64,000 nucleotides of DNA from Terriglobia bacterium (GTDB lineage: Bacteria > Acidobacteriota > UBA6911), in contig JAIQGI010000003.1 in assembly GCA_020072565.1 (NCBI GenBank), positions 124,001 through 188,000 of the forward strand, written 5' to 3'. Under the pieces are notes generated by a model. That model saw only the letters and a program-made list of their open reading frames with translations. It made no database searches and was not told the DNA's origin. Numbering within the stretch: the stretch's first letter is position 1; the number at the start of each line of letters is the position of its first letter. Shown here one piece after another: positions 39,337 through 49,540 of the stretch. The position numbers and the translations under genes are program-made.

Positions 39337-40302
39337 TCAAATGCGCGTGGACTGGGCTCCCGCGAAACGAGTCTTAAAGTAGGTAATAGTGCGCCTCAAA
39401 CCTTCTTCCAGCGGCACAGCCGGACGCCAGCCCAGCAGTTTCTGGGCGCGGGTCGTGTCGGGTCGCCGAACCTTGGGATCATCCTCGGGCAGCGGTTCGA
39501 AAACAATGGAGCTCGAAGATGAGGTCAGGGCCAGAATCTTCTGTGCGATCTCCATGACCGTCAACTCCTGCGGATTCCCGATATTCACCGGCAGATGGAT
39601 TTCCTCGGAATCGGGCGCCATGAGCAGCTTTACCAGACCCAGGACCTCATCCTCGACATAACAGAAACTCCGAGTCTGCTCCCCTTTCCCGTAGACGGTC
39701 AGCGGTTTCCCGTCGAGGGCCTGTACGATGAAGTTCGAAACCACGCGCCCGTCATGCGGACGCATGCGCGGGCCATAGGTGTTGAAGATACGCGCAATCC
39801 TGACGTCGATCCCATGCGTCCGGTGATACGCCATCACCATGGCTTCGGCAAACCGCTTCGCCTCGTCGTAGACGCCGCGCAGGCCGATCGGATTGACGTT
39901 GCCCCAATAGCTCTCAGGCTGCGGGTTGACCAGCGGGTCGCCATAGGTCTCCGACGTGCTGGCCATCAGGAACCGGGCACCTTTGTTCTTGGCCAGGCCG
40001 AGAGTCTTGTGGGTGCCGAGCGCCCCCACCTTCAAGGTCTGGATGGGAAGCTCGAGATAGTCCCTCGGGCTTGCCGGGGATGCGAAGTGCATCACGGCGT
40101 CGACCGGTCCTCCCAGGAACATGTACTCGGTCACATCGTGCTTCAGGAAACGGAAATGCTCGTTTCCCAGCAGGTGCGCGATGTTGTCAATGCTGCCGGT
40201 GAGCAGGTTGTCCAGGCACACGACCTCATGGCCCAGCTGCAGCAGATGATCGCAGAGATGACTCCCTAGAAATCCGGCCCCGCCTGTAATCACGATCCTC
40301 AT
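39337..40302 (-). CDS. UDP-glucuronate decarboxylase-like SDR enzyme
   Basis: 321-residue extended short-chain dehydrogenase. NAD loop [14 protein letters not shown] (about 7-20), [20 protein letters not shown], catalytic [39 protein letters not shown]. These blocks are those of UDP-glucuronic acid decarboxylase (UXS), making UDP-xylose or the 4-keto intermediate, which could feed the downstream aminotransferase. Start ATG 40302 ([10 protein letters not shown]) with GGGGAGGG upstream; the 35 codons before it are non-conserved. Confidence 0.9.
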   Translation of the reverse strand: MRIVITGGAGFLGSHLCDHLLQLGHEVVCLDNLLTGSIDNIAHLLGNEHFRFLKHDVTEYMFLGGPVDAVMHFASPASPRDYLELPIQTLKVGALGTHKTLGLAKNKGARFLMASTSETYGDPLVNPQPESYWGNVNPIGLRGVYDEAKRFAEAMVMAYHRTHGIDVRIARIFNTYGPRMRPHDGRVVSNFIVQALDGKPLTVYGKGEQTRSFCYVEDEVLGLVKLLMAPDSEEIHLPVNIGNPQELTVMEIAQKILALTSSSSSIVFEPLPEDDPKVRRPDTTRAQKLLGWRPAVPLEEGLRRTITYFKTRFAGAQSTRI

Positions 40303-40427
40303 GCACCCTCCCCGAAAGTTCGGTGCGAAGCAAAGAACGTCCCGACAAAATGAGGGCAGATTATACCCGATGTGAGAAGAATGAAAGCTAGAAACCGCAG
40401 ATGGCAAAGCGGCAATCGAACGGATTT

Positions 40428-40481
40428 ACGTAACACACGAAATGCACGAAACCGATTTCGTGTCTTTCGTGCTACTTACGT
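40428..40481. repeat. Inverted repeat of CACGAAA units
   Basis: Left arm ACGTAACACACGAAATGCACGAAA (40428-40451), four-base centre, right arm (40456-40481) pairing over ACGTAA, CACGAAA and CACGAAA. Lies in the gap between the giant DUF4175 gene and the decarboxylase gene. Confidence 0.65.
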
Positions 40482-40520
40482 ACAGATCCTTGCCATTTAG
40501 GCAAAAAAACAAAAGATCAA

Positions 40521-40576
40521 CGCAGAGGGCGCGGAGAGAGGTCATGCAGGAGCAGGAATCCTCTGCGGCCTCTGCG
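40521..40576. repeat. Inverted repeat of CGCAGAGG type
   Basis: CGCAGAGGGCGCGGAG (40521-40536) pairs with CTCTGCGGCCTCTGCG (40561-40576) at 14 of 16 positions, 24-base loop. Forty bases from the preceding inverted repeat. Together they fill the 40303-40631 gap, in which no gene is seen. Confidence 0.6.
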
Positions 40577-40631
40577 CTGAGGCTTTGGGTTGCGGATATT
40601 CCGCGCCGCGTATTTCGTGCTTCCTGCAACG

Positions 40632-43600
40632 CTAGCGTTTGATCTTGGCCAGGGATTTGTAATACTCCTCCACCAGCTTCTTGTAGCTTGCGGGCGCTTC
40701 GCTGTCCTCCGCGTAAAAGTACTTGTCGCTCTGAAGCACGCGTGCGAGTTCCCGGCTCAGATCGAGTTCGACATCGTGGAGCAGGTCGATGGCCTGCTTC
40801 AGTCGCGCGATGCCCGCAGCATCGTCATACCTGCGATCTGAGCGCATGCCCTGAAGCTCTTGAAGGACTCGATCGAGGTTCTGTGCCGCGGCAGAATTGC
40901 GGTCCAGCAGACGCCTGAGTTCCTGTGCATCCAACGCGCGCTGTCCCAGCTCCTGCTGCTGTTGCCGCAGTTCCTCCTGGCTATAACGGCTCCCGCCCGG
41001 CGGTCGCGCGTCGCCGGTTGCATTGGTTGCGTCACCGGAGGGAGGCCCGTTGACATTGCGCTGGTTGCGGCTGTCTCCTTGAGCCTGCTGCCCCCGCAGC
41101 CCTTGCTGGCCTTGTAGTTGGCCCTGGCCTCGTTGTCCTTGCTGGCCCTGCTGGCCTCGTTGTCCTTGCTGGCCCTGCTGACCCTGTTGGCCCTGCTGGC
41201 CCTGCTGACCCTGTTGGCCCTGCTGGCCCTGTTGGCCTTGCTGGCCCTGTTGGCCTTGCTGGCCCTGTTGGCCTTGCTGGCCCTGTTGGCCTTGCTGGCC
41301 CTGTTGGCCTTGCTGGCCCTGCTGGCCCTGTTGGCCTTGGCGCGGATTCTGGAGGCGTTGCTGCATTGACTGTAGCCCCTCGGCCAGCTGACGGGTCCTG
41401 TTGAGAGCATCCTCGAGCTTGCCCTCCTGGGTTTGGGCCATACCGCTCTTCGCTGCTTCGAGCTGCTTATTGACCTCCTCCAGGCCTTGGCGGATGAAAT
41501 CCTCCCGCGGCATGGCGTATTCGTAGTATCCCCCCGCCAGCAGCTGCCCGTCGCGGATGCGCTCGGGCAACCGCTTGTCGCGAATGGTGCCCGCGGCCTG
41601 GTTCAGCTTGCTGTTGGCCTCTGGCTGCGTCTTACGCGCCTGCTGGGCCAGATCCTCGATCGTCCCCTGCAGATTTTGGACGCGATCTCCGAGCGCCGCC
41701 TTGCGCCCGGCGAGGTTCTCACGCTGTTGTTGAGCCTCTTGGGCATTGCCGCCCTGCTTGTCCTGGCTCAGTTTCTCGATGCCCGCGCGGATGCGGTTTT
41801 CTTCGTTGAGAACCTCGCGCGATTCCTGGATTGCCTGCTCCAGCCCCTGCCCAAGGTCCGTCTCCTTCCCGCGAGCCAGGGCGCGTTGAGCCTGCTGCAG
41901 CTGCTGCAAAGCCCGAATACCCTCGGCGCCGGCCTGTTGACCGTTGCGCAGTTGATTTTGCAGAGCCTGTTTCATTTGCTGGATCGCCTGCTGCAACTGA
42001 TTGCTGGCCTGGTTGAGCTCGGGCGAGCTTCGCTCTCGCGAGAGGCGCTGCAGCTGGCGTTGCAGTTGTTCCGCTTCGTTCAGCAGCTGCTGCTGGCTTT
42101 GTGCCGAGCTGCCGCCCGAGGTTGCCGAGCCGCTCTGCTGACCGGCCATCTGATTGCGCAGGTTCTGCTGCTGGTTTTGCGCCGAGCCACCCGAGGGCGC
42201 CGTGCTGCTGCCCGGCGGGCGGCCCATCATGCGATTGCGCTCGTTGAGCTGTTGCTGGCGCTGCGCCAATTCCTTCAAGCGTTCCAGCGCCTCATCGACC
42301 TTCTGGTCGCGCGCCTGCTGCTCACCGCGCTGCACGGTCTCATACTGGTTCTTGAGTTTGTTCATCTCCAGGTCGAACAGATCGGCCAGGTCCTCGGCAC
42401 TCCGCTGCGATCCCGACCCGCCTCCGGCACGGCTCTGATTCTGAAACGAAACCTGGATCTCGTTGAACATGCTTTCGGCACGCATCAACTGCTGCAAGGC
42501 CTGCTGTTCTTCTGGCAGGGCTTCCGTGGGCTTTTCGGCGCCGAGATGGATGGAGGCTTTGCCCATTTCATCGGCGGCTTTTTTCATGTATTGGCCAAGC
42601 TGCGTCCAGTCTTTGCTCACGTCGAGCGTTCCCCGGCGCTCCAGGCGGGCCAGCAATTCCTGAGTTTGAATCTGGAGCTTGCTCTGGATCAACGAGAGCG
42701 ATTTCAGGTCGTCCCGGTATTCCTTGGGATCCATGGTGTCTTTGTCGCGGATGAGCTTGTAGGTCGCGCTGATGATATCCTTTTGTTGCTGGCTCAGTTC
42801 CTGCTGCCCCTGCGCCCCGCCGCTGCCGCTGCCGCTGCCCTGGCCCTGCTGGCTCTGTATGTACTTCTGATCGAAAGGGCGCACATGAATGAAATAAATG
42901 TCGGAGGCGCCCGTACCGGGCCCGGTAACGTTGTTGTTGTCGGTGGCTCTGCCGTAATAGGAAATCAGATCCCCCGGCTGCAAGCCGAAATCCTCCAGGA
43001 AGAACGTATGCGGAGCCAGGACCGTCTTTTGACTCGGATTCCCGTCGTAAAGATCGACGATTTTCTCGGGACCGCCGTTGACGGAGTAATGGAGTTCCAC
43101 CTTCTTCAGCCCGATGTCATCTTCGGCCTTCACTTCCGAGAAAACCTCCTCGACGCTCGTTGCGCGCACGTCGCGCATCGGCTTCGTAATCGTGACCTTG
43201 GGCGGTGCGTCCGCAAGCGCTTCCATCTCGTATTCCGGCGATGCGGCGTAAGGCTTGCCTCGTGCGTCGGTGAGCTGAACGACGTAAGCTCCGGAGCGCT
43301 TGAGCGTGAGAGCGCCGCTGAAGCCCACATCGCCGGCCTGCGCCAGCTCCAGGGTCGACTGATCGTCGAACAGCAGACGGGCCGACTGCGCCGGTTGACT
43401 GGTATGGATGCGGAGTTGGACCCGGGTGCCCTTGATCGCGGAGATATCGCCCTCGCCTTCTACCGTCTGCTCGGGCATGCCGGTATAGGCGGGGAAGTTG
43501 TATGTCAAATCGATTTTGTCCACTCTCGGAGCATTCAGGACTTTGATCGTATATGTCTTCGAGCGTACGTCCCGCGCCTCGACGTAATAGCGCATCGACG

Positions 43601-44363
43601 ACTCCACCTCCACGAGGAGGTAAAGGAAGCCGCTGCCGAAAGGCTCGGGCTCCATCGCAACCGGCGTCCAGTTTGTCGCTGTTAAGGACTGGGTGTAGAG
43701 TTTCACGTCTGCCGCATCAAAACCGATCAGCTGGGCTTTGACCTGCTGGTCGACTCCTTTGGCAATCTCGATATCCCCGGGCACGACCTCGATCAAGAAG
43801 GGCGAGCGGGGCGCGGCATTCACCCACTGAACATAGAGGCGGTCAAATCCGTAATGGAAAAACGGGGGGCCCCAGTTGATGAGCGCGATCAGTGCCAGCA
43901 AGGTCCCCACTGCAACAGTGCCGTAGACGGTCATGCGCTTGCGGTTGAGAAAAACGGAGAAATCGATTCGGCTGGTCTTCTCCATCGCATCCCTGATCAG
44001 GAGGTCCAGCATGCCGGGGGTGATGTCACGACCCTCGCCGAACTCGACCGCAGTGATCAAGCGATCCTCGAGATGCGGGTATCGTTCTTCGACATACTGA
44101 GCAATCTGAATGTCGGAGATCCGGCGCTTGAGGGGCATGACGAAGAAGCGGAAGGCCACATAAACGACGACGCCACCGGTAAGCAGACGCATGACCCAGA
44201 CGGCGGCGGGCTTGAAGCCGAACAGGTCGGCGCCCCAGATGCCCAGGAGCAGAAGGGTAATGGTCGAAACCAGGAAGAAGGCCAGACCCTTTGCCATCCT
44301 ATCGATGCGCCACCGGCGGCGGACGATCCGAATGTGCGACAGCAAGCTCTGATATGAGTTCAT
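40632..44363 (-). CDS. Giant DUF4175-like membrane protein with Gly-Gln-Gln repeat
   Basis: 1,243 residues. Two transmembrane helices near the N-end (about 25-47 and 55-75) and one near 150-170, a periplasmic beta-rich part (about 190-500), then a very Gln-rich coiled-coil part (about 520-1000) and a Gly-Gln-Gln tract (about 1008-1085). The C-end is helical ([12 protein letters not shown]). DUF4175 proteins accompany MoxR/DUF58/BatA genes; function unknown. Last gene of the eight-gene operon, 160 bp after the BatA-like gene. ATG 44363 with GGGGA upstream. Confidence 0.8.
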   Translation of the reverse strand: MNSYQSLLSHIRIVRRRWRIDRMAKGLAFFLVSTITLLLLGIWGADLFGFKPAAVWVMRLLTGGVVVYVAFRFFVMPLKRRISDIQIAQYVEERYPHLEDRLITAVEFGEGRDITPGMLDLLIRDAMEKTSRIDFSVFLNRKRMTVYGTVAVGTLLALIALINWGPPFFHYGFDRLYVQWVNAAPRSPFLIEVVPGDIEIAKGVDQQVKAQLIGFDAADVKLYTQSLTATNWTPVAMEPEPFGSGFLYLLVEVESSMRYYVEARDVRSKTYTIKVLNAPRVDKIDLTYNFPAYTGMPEQTVEGEGDISAIKGTRVQLRIHTSQPAQSARLLFDDQSTLELAQAGDVGFSGALTLKRSGAYVVQLTDARGKPYAASPEYEMEALADAPPKVTITKPMRDVRATSVEEVFSEVKAEDDIGLKKVELHYSVNGGPEKIVDLYDGNPSQKTVLAPHTFFLEDFGLQPGDLISYYGRATDNNNVTGPGTGASDIYFIHVRPFDQKYIQSQQGQGSGSGSGGAQGQQELSQQQKDIISATYKLIRDKDTMDPKEYRDDLKSLSLIQSKLQIQTQELLARLERRGTLDVSKDWTQLGQYMKKAADEMGKASIHLGAEKPTEALPEEQQALQQLMRAESMFNEIQVSFQNQSRAGGGSGSQRSAEDLADLFDLEMNKLKNQYETVQRGEQQARDQKVDEALERLKELAQRQQQLNERNRMMGRPPGSSTAPSGGSAQNQQQNLRNQMAGQQSGSATSGGSSAQSQQQLLNEAEQLQRQLQRLSRERSSPELNQASNQLQQAIQQMKQALQNQLRNGQQAGAEGIRALQQLQQAQRALARGKETDLGQGLEQAIQESREVLNEENRIRAGIEKLSQDKQGGNAQEAQQQRENLAGRKAALGDRVQNLQGTIEDLAQQARKTQPEANSKLNQAAGTIRDKRLPERIRDGQLLAGGYYEYAMPREDFIRQGLEEVNKQLEAAKSGMAQTQEGKLEDALNRTRQLAEGLQSMQQRLQNPRQGQQGQQGQQGQQGQQGQQGQQGQQGQQGQQGQQGQQGQQGQQGQQGQQGQQGQQGQQGQRGQQGQQGQRGQGQLQGQQGLRGQQAQGDSRNQRNVNGPPSGDATNATGDARPPGGSRYSQEELRQQQQELGQRALDAQELRRLLDRNSAAAQNLDRVLQELQGMRSDRRYDDAAGIARLKQAIDLLHDVELDLSRELARVLQSDKYFYAEDSEAPASYKKLVEEYYKSLAKIKR
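41128..41336. repeat. 9/18-bp minisatellite coding for Gly-Gln-Gln
   Basis: About 23 nine-base units of TG[CT]TGGCC[CT] type (plus strand), encoding mostly Gly-Gln-Gln on the minus strand. Five 18-bp units CTGTTGGCCTTGCTGGCC are identical and head-to-tail at 41229-41318, which points to recent slippage or unequal exchange. Confidence 0.9.
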
Positions 44364-44523
44364 GATCCCCTCCGGCCGTCAGGCGGCGCCTCTATCGTCA
44401 ATATTCTACAGCGAACCGCGGAGGCCCCCAAGGAAATGCGGAATAGCCTGCTCACCAGTGACACATTGTCCTATGCCATTCGTCCTTCCCTGTTTCTCAT
44501 CGGCTCCTTGCGTTCGATTTTCA

Positions 44524-46638
44524 TTATTCCGGCTTCAATATGAAGCGATTGGCCAAAAGGCCCTCAATGAGCAGCAGCGCCAGGGCGCCCAAAAGTAGGT
44601 AGCGCCAAAAACGAACTCTTTTGTCCTGTTCTTCCGCGGTCGGCAGCTCGTCGGGTGAAGTCACCGGCGCCGCCCTCGTTTCCGTCGACACCCAGCCGGC
44701 CGCCATTTCTTCCGCGTTGCCGTGGGCGAGATCCGATTCCCGCAGAGCCGGATTGACCGCGACGCTGGTGTTCAGGTTCGGAGTGCGGATGTCATAGAAC
44801 CCTGCCATATCCACCGCCACCGCATCTGATCCGGGGGCCATCTGGATGCGGTGCTTGGCGGGGTCCATGACCACAATCGCCTGATTCAGATTCACGTTGC
44901 CTTTCCCCTGGCGGACGGCCGCCTCCACAAGAAGTTTCTTGGGAGCGATCGTGTCCCCCACGTCCAGCCACTGGCGCTCCTGTCGAAAGTTCTCGAGGTA
45001 GCGCAGAATCTGGTGCCAGAAGGGAGCAAACACGGCCTTGACCGGCAAATCGTTGGTGTTGTCATCGGCGGAGGACGCCAGAACGAGCACGCGCCCCTTG
45101 TCCACTTCCACCGCCACCAGGGCGGGATCGCCGTCGTCGAAACGGGCGAGTATCTGCCCTCCGACCGAAACCGCGAGTCGGGCGTGCTTGTAAAATCTGG
45201 CGCTGGAAAAGGATCCCGAGTGGGGCTCATTAAAAGGACGGAAGATCGGATGATCCATGAGGAGATCGGTCAGCAAAGCATAGTCATCCGAACCCCCTGC
45301 GCCCGGATGTCGCCCGGTGTTCCCGGCAGTCTCCTCAACCTTGATCGGAAGCCAGTTCCCGAAGGTGCGGCTGAAGTCCGCGGCGAGGGAGTTGTCTGCC
45401 AGCACAACAATGAGACCGCCGCCGCCTTTGACAAAATCCTGCAGTCTCTTCTGAACCGCCGCGCCGCCGCCGGAGGTATTGTTCCAGATAAGCAATCCTC
45501 CCGTGATCGCCCCCAACGTATCGAATTGCCGGGGCGTGATTGCCGAGAGGTGATAGGGAGAGAGTGCAGAAATGTTAAGGGCATTGGCTAGAAAAAAGCT
45601 GCCTGGGCGGCCACCCCTGCCGGCATTGGGACTCTCCACCGACAAAACCGGGACCTTGGCACGCGCCTCCAGAGTCATGGCGAAGCGGTTGTCCCGCGTC
45701 AGGCGCGGGTCTGCGACTTCGAGCGCAACGTTGTGAACCCCGGCTGTAAGGCCCGGCAGTTGAAACTCCACCCCCTGGACTGCGCCTTTGGCGACATCCA
45801 CCAGCTTCTCCGTCACAACGCGATCATCCACCGCCAACGTCACCCGCGACCCATTGCGATCCTCGGTGCCGAAATTGACTATGGAGAATCGGATCTTGAG
45901 CCCTCCTCCTTTGTCCTCTTCGCCTTCAAGTACCTGCACTTCTCCGAGCGCAAGATTGCTGAACTGATCCGAACCGACATCCGTGCACTGCAGCTCGACG
46001 CCGGAGCCGAGGCGAAAATCATGTTCGTCCGTGGCCCAGCCGCTCTTTTGGAAATCGGAGATCAAATGAATGACGTGTTTTCCTGCACCCGAGTCGAGGA
46101 CTGCTTTCTCGGCAATTTTGAGCGCCTGGCCGTAGCGGGTCGGACGGTCGGTCAGCTCGGTGAGTTTGTCGATGGCATCCAGGACGACGCCGAAATCAGT
46201 GGCCGGAAGGGTCAACACCTTTGTTTGATCCGAAAACTCGATGACGGAGACCTTGTCACCCGGAGCAGCACGGCGCACGATGTCAGCCGCCGATCTGCGG
46301 GCTCGATCCCAACGGTCGCCGTAGGCCATGCTCATAGAATTGTCGAGCAGAATGACGTGGGCGCTGGTCACCCGGCCGGTCGCCGCCGCGGCTTGAGGCT
46401 GATCCCGGAACGGACGCATGAAGGCCACCACCAGCAACAGAAGTGCAAGGATACGGACGAGCAGCAGCAGCAGGTGCCGCAGCTTCTGATAGCGGATGAT
46501 CCTCTTGTTTATCTTGCGCAGGAACATCAGCGTCGGGAACTCGATTTTCTGGGCACTCTCCCGCTTGATCAGATGAAGCAGGATGGGCACCGCCGTTGCC
46601 AACGCCCCCAGCGCAAACAGTGGAGTTACGAAACTCAT
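44524..46638 (-). CDS. BatA-like VWA/amidotransferase-fold membrane protein
   Basis: 704 residues. N-terminal BatA (aerotolerance N-terminal) domain: FVTPLFALGALATAVPILLH, then LRHLLLLLVRILALLLLVVA, two membrane helices. Periplasmic VWA domain with a classical metal site DNSMS (Asp99) and a TDRPTRYGQALK loop, then a beta domain, then a glutamine-amidotransferase-like flavodoxin fold (LLIWNNTSGGGAAVQKRLQD, GGGLIVVLADNS), and a C-terminal membrane helix (WRYLLLGALALLLIEGLLA). Follows DUF58 by 51 bp in the operon. Probably an envelope complex driven by the MoxR ATPase. Confidence 0.85.
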   Translation of the reverse strand: MSFVTPLFALGALATAVPILLHLIKRESAQKIEFPTLMFLRKINKRIIRYQKLRHLLLLLVRILALLLLVVAFMRPFRDQPQAAAATGRVTSAHVILLDNSMSMAYGDRWDRARRSAADIVRRAAPGDKVSVIEFSDQTKVLTLPATDFGVVLDAIDKLTELTDRPTRYGQALKIAEKAVLDSGAGKHVIHLISDFQKSGWATDEHDFRLGSGVELQCTDVGSDQFSNLALGEVQVLEGEEDKGGGLKIRFSIVNFGTEDRNGSRVTLAVDDRVVTEKLVDVAKGAVQGVEFQLPGLTAGVHNVALEVADPRLTRDNRFAMTLEARAKVPVLSVESPNAGRGGRPGSFFLANALNISALSPYHLSAITPRQFDTLGAITGGLLIWNNTSGGGAAVQKRLQDFVKGGGGLIVVLADNSLAADFSRTFGNWLPIKVEETAGNTGRHPGAGGSDDYALLTDLLMDHPIFRPFNEPHSGSFSSARFYKHARLAVSVGGQILARFDDGDPALVAVEVDKGRVLVLASSADDNTNDLPVKAVFAPFWHQILRYLENFRQERQWLDVGDTIAPKKLLVEAAVRQGKGNVNLNQAIVVMDPAKHRIQMAPGSDAVAVDMAGFYDIRTPNLNTSVAVNPALRESDLAHGNAEEMAAGWVSTETRAAPVTSPDELPTAEEQDKRVRFWRYLLLGALALLLIEGLLANRFILKPE

Positions 46639-46689
46639 GATCCGACCTCAAACCTCCAACCTCCGGCCTCCGAAACGCCGGAGGCCGGT

Positions 46690-47604
46690 TCAGTACAGTT
46701 GCGAACGCCGTGCCAGGTATGTAAACAGGGCCTGGTCCAGCGGTTGAGAAGTATCGATGAGCATATAATCCATCCGGTCTTTCTGGCACTCCTTCTCGTA
46801 GACTGCGATCTGGCCCCGGATGAGTTTCAGATATTCATGGCGCAGGAAGTCCGGAATCACGTGCATCTCCTCGTAAGTTTCCATATCGACGAACTGGGCG
46901 CTCTTGTCGAATTCAAAACGCAGCTCGGCCGGATCCAGAACGTGGAACACGATGACATCGTTACCGCGGAAAGCGAGGTTCCGCAGCCCGATCATCACTT
47001 GTTCGGCATCGTCATAGAGGTCCGAAACCACGATCACCATTCCGCGCCGGCGCAGCCGGTCGGCAACTTCGACCAGGGGCCGGGCAAAGCTGCTCCGTGC
47101 CTCGGGATGAAGACGCTCGATCGCATGGAGGACCGTGTTCAGGTGGCCTATGCTGCCGCGGGCGGGCACGAGCTCCCGAACGCGGTCGTCGTAAGCGGAA
47201 AATCCTACGCTGTCACGCTGTTTGAAAGCAAAGTAGGCGAGACAGGCTGTCAGGAACTGGCCGTACTCGAGCTTCGTGATGCCCTGGCTGCCGTAAGCCA
47301 TGGAACGGCTGCAGTCCAGAACCAGATTCACGCCCGTGTTCGTCTCTCCCTCGTACTCCTTGACGTAGAACCGGTCGGTGCGCCCAAAAACCTTCCAATC
47401 GATCTTGCGGATGTCATCGCCGGGCCGGTAGTGCCGGTACTCGGCAAAGTTCACACTGAAGCCCAGGTGGGGTGATCGATGCAGTCCGGAGATGAATCCC
47501 TCCACAACCGTGCGCGCCACCAGCTCGAGGCTGGAAATGCGAGTCAAGGTGGCCGGATCAATGAATCGCGTCGGTTGCGGGGCTGTCGATTGAACGTGTA
47601 TCAT
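46690..47604 (-). CDS. DUF58 protein (VWA-like partner of MoxR)
   Basis: 304 residues. DUF58 hallmark: EYRHYRPGDDIRKIDWKVFG, then TDRFYVKEYEGET, and a VWA-like metal site LDCSRSMAYG (Asp-x-Ser-x-Ser). Ends at LARRSQLY. Typically encoded directly after moxR, as here (47 bp gap). Cytoplasmic in this short form; likely a substrate or adaptor for MoxR. Confidence 0.93.
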   Translation of the reverse strand: MIHVQSTAPQPTRFIDPATLTRISSLELVARTVVEGFISGLHRSPHLGFSVNFAEYRHYRPGDDIRKIDWKVFGRTDRFYVKEYEGETNTGVNLVLDCSRSMAYGSQGITKLEYGQFLTACLAYFAFKQRDSVGFSAYDDRVRELVPARGSIGHLNTVLHAIERLHPEARSSFARPLVEVADRLRRRGMVIVVSDLYDDAEQVMIGLRNLAFRGNDVIVFHVLDPAELRFEFDKSAQFVDMETYEEMHVIPDFLRHEYLKLIRGQIAVYEKECQKDRMDYMLIDTSQPLDQALFTYLARRSQLY

Positions 47605-47651
47605 CTCTGCCTCGAACTTCTCAAATGATCTCCATCACCCAAAACCGGCAT

Positions 47652-48671
<1,020 letters not shown>

Positions 48672-48721
48672 CTATTGCATCCCTTTCTGTCTGTAGGCCG
48701 GATTCCGACCCCGGCGCGCTG

Positions 48722-49528
48722 CTAATGCGTCAAGGCGTACATGATGTAGTTGACGCCGTATTTGAACGCTTCGTTCGTATCTTCGATTTTGTAGAATGGA
48801 TCGGCGGACCATTCCCAGTACTCGCTGACGTCATTGTTGTAGTCGACCACCATCATGAGGCGCTTGTTATCGTCATACATTCCGTAGTACGCCGGCCTCT
48901 GGTTCCGCTGGTACGGCGGCTCGATATAGATGTTCCTGAGGTCGTAAAAGCAGGTGAAGATCGGGTGGTCGTGGGGAAGTTCCTCCAGAGCGCGATCCGG
49001 GAAGACGATCCTCATCTCATCTATGAAATTGTACATTTCCCGCGAGCCCCGGAAATCGTCCACGATCAGAAAGCCGCCCCGGAGGAGATACTCGCGCATG
49101 TTGTGGGCTTCTTGGTCCGAAAGGGTGATGTAACCCACTTCGCACAGATACGCGATCGGATATTTGAAACAATCGTCGGTTTGAAAGGTGAAAATGTGGC
49201 CGCCCGGGTTGACGTCGACCTTGGTCACCTCGGACATGATCTTCATGAGATTTTCCTCGGAGCGGGGAAAATCATGGCTCCAGGGCGGGCCATTCGGATC
49301 GCCGATCCCTCCCCGCCAGTGGAATGACGGTGGGTAGGAGAACTGGACGCGCGCAAAGGTGAACTTGCTTTCTTTGCGCGGCAACTCCCGCTGGGCGTAC
49401 GCCCACCAGCCACCGGCCGAAATCAGAGCCATTGCCAGGATCGGCCAGACAGCCTTGCGCCTGAGGAATCGGCCGGCTGCGCCATCTTCAAGCCGGCGCC
49501 ACGCGTCCCTTTGCCCGGAAATCTTCAC
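48722..49528 (-). CDS. DUF4159 membrane-anchored protein
   Basis: 268 residues. One N-terminal transmembrane helix (about 27-45, VWPILAMALISAGGWWAYA), then a DUF4159 domain: FARVQFSYPPSFHWRGGIGD, YLCEVGYITLSDQEAHNMRE, LLRGGFLIVDDFRGSREMYN, EELPHDHPIFTCFYDL. The fold resembles glutamine-amidotransferase-like flavodoxins. DUF4159 genes commonly lie beside MoxR/BatA genes. Function unknown. Confidence 0.88.
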   Translation of the reverse strand: MKISGQRDAWRRLEDGAAGRFLRRKAVWPILAMALISAGGWWAYAQRELPRKESKFTFARVQFSYPPSFHWRGGIGDPNGPPWSHDFPRSEENLMKIMSEVTKVDVNPGGHIFTFQTDDCFKYPIAYLCEVGYITLSDQEAHNMREYLLRGGFLIVDDFRGSREMYNFIDEMRIVFPDRALEELPHDHPIFTCFYDLRNIYIEPPYQRNQRPAYYGMYDDNKRLMMVVDYNNDVSEYWEWSADPFYKIEDTNEAFKYGVNYIMYALTH

Positions 49529-49540
49529 CGGAAACCTCCA

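Noticed and set aside
41229-41318. Head-to-tail 18-bp units as a CRISPR-like array
   Set aside because: The units are contiguous without spacers and are coding; no cas genes in the window.
41118-41369. Leu/Ala-rich 83-residue frame resembling a membrane protein
   Set aside because: It is the antisense of the Gly-Gln-Gln repeat; regularity comes from the minisatellite.
41433-43685. 750-codon open frame on the plus strand opposite the DUF4175 gene
   Set aside because: Its composition is the mirror of the Gln-rich minus-strand gene; no start site or recognisable domain, while the minus strand has membrane helices, a fitting operon position and a DUF4175 match.
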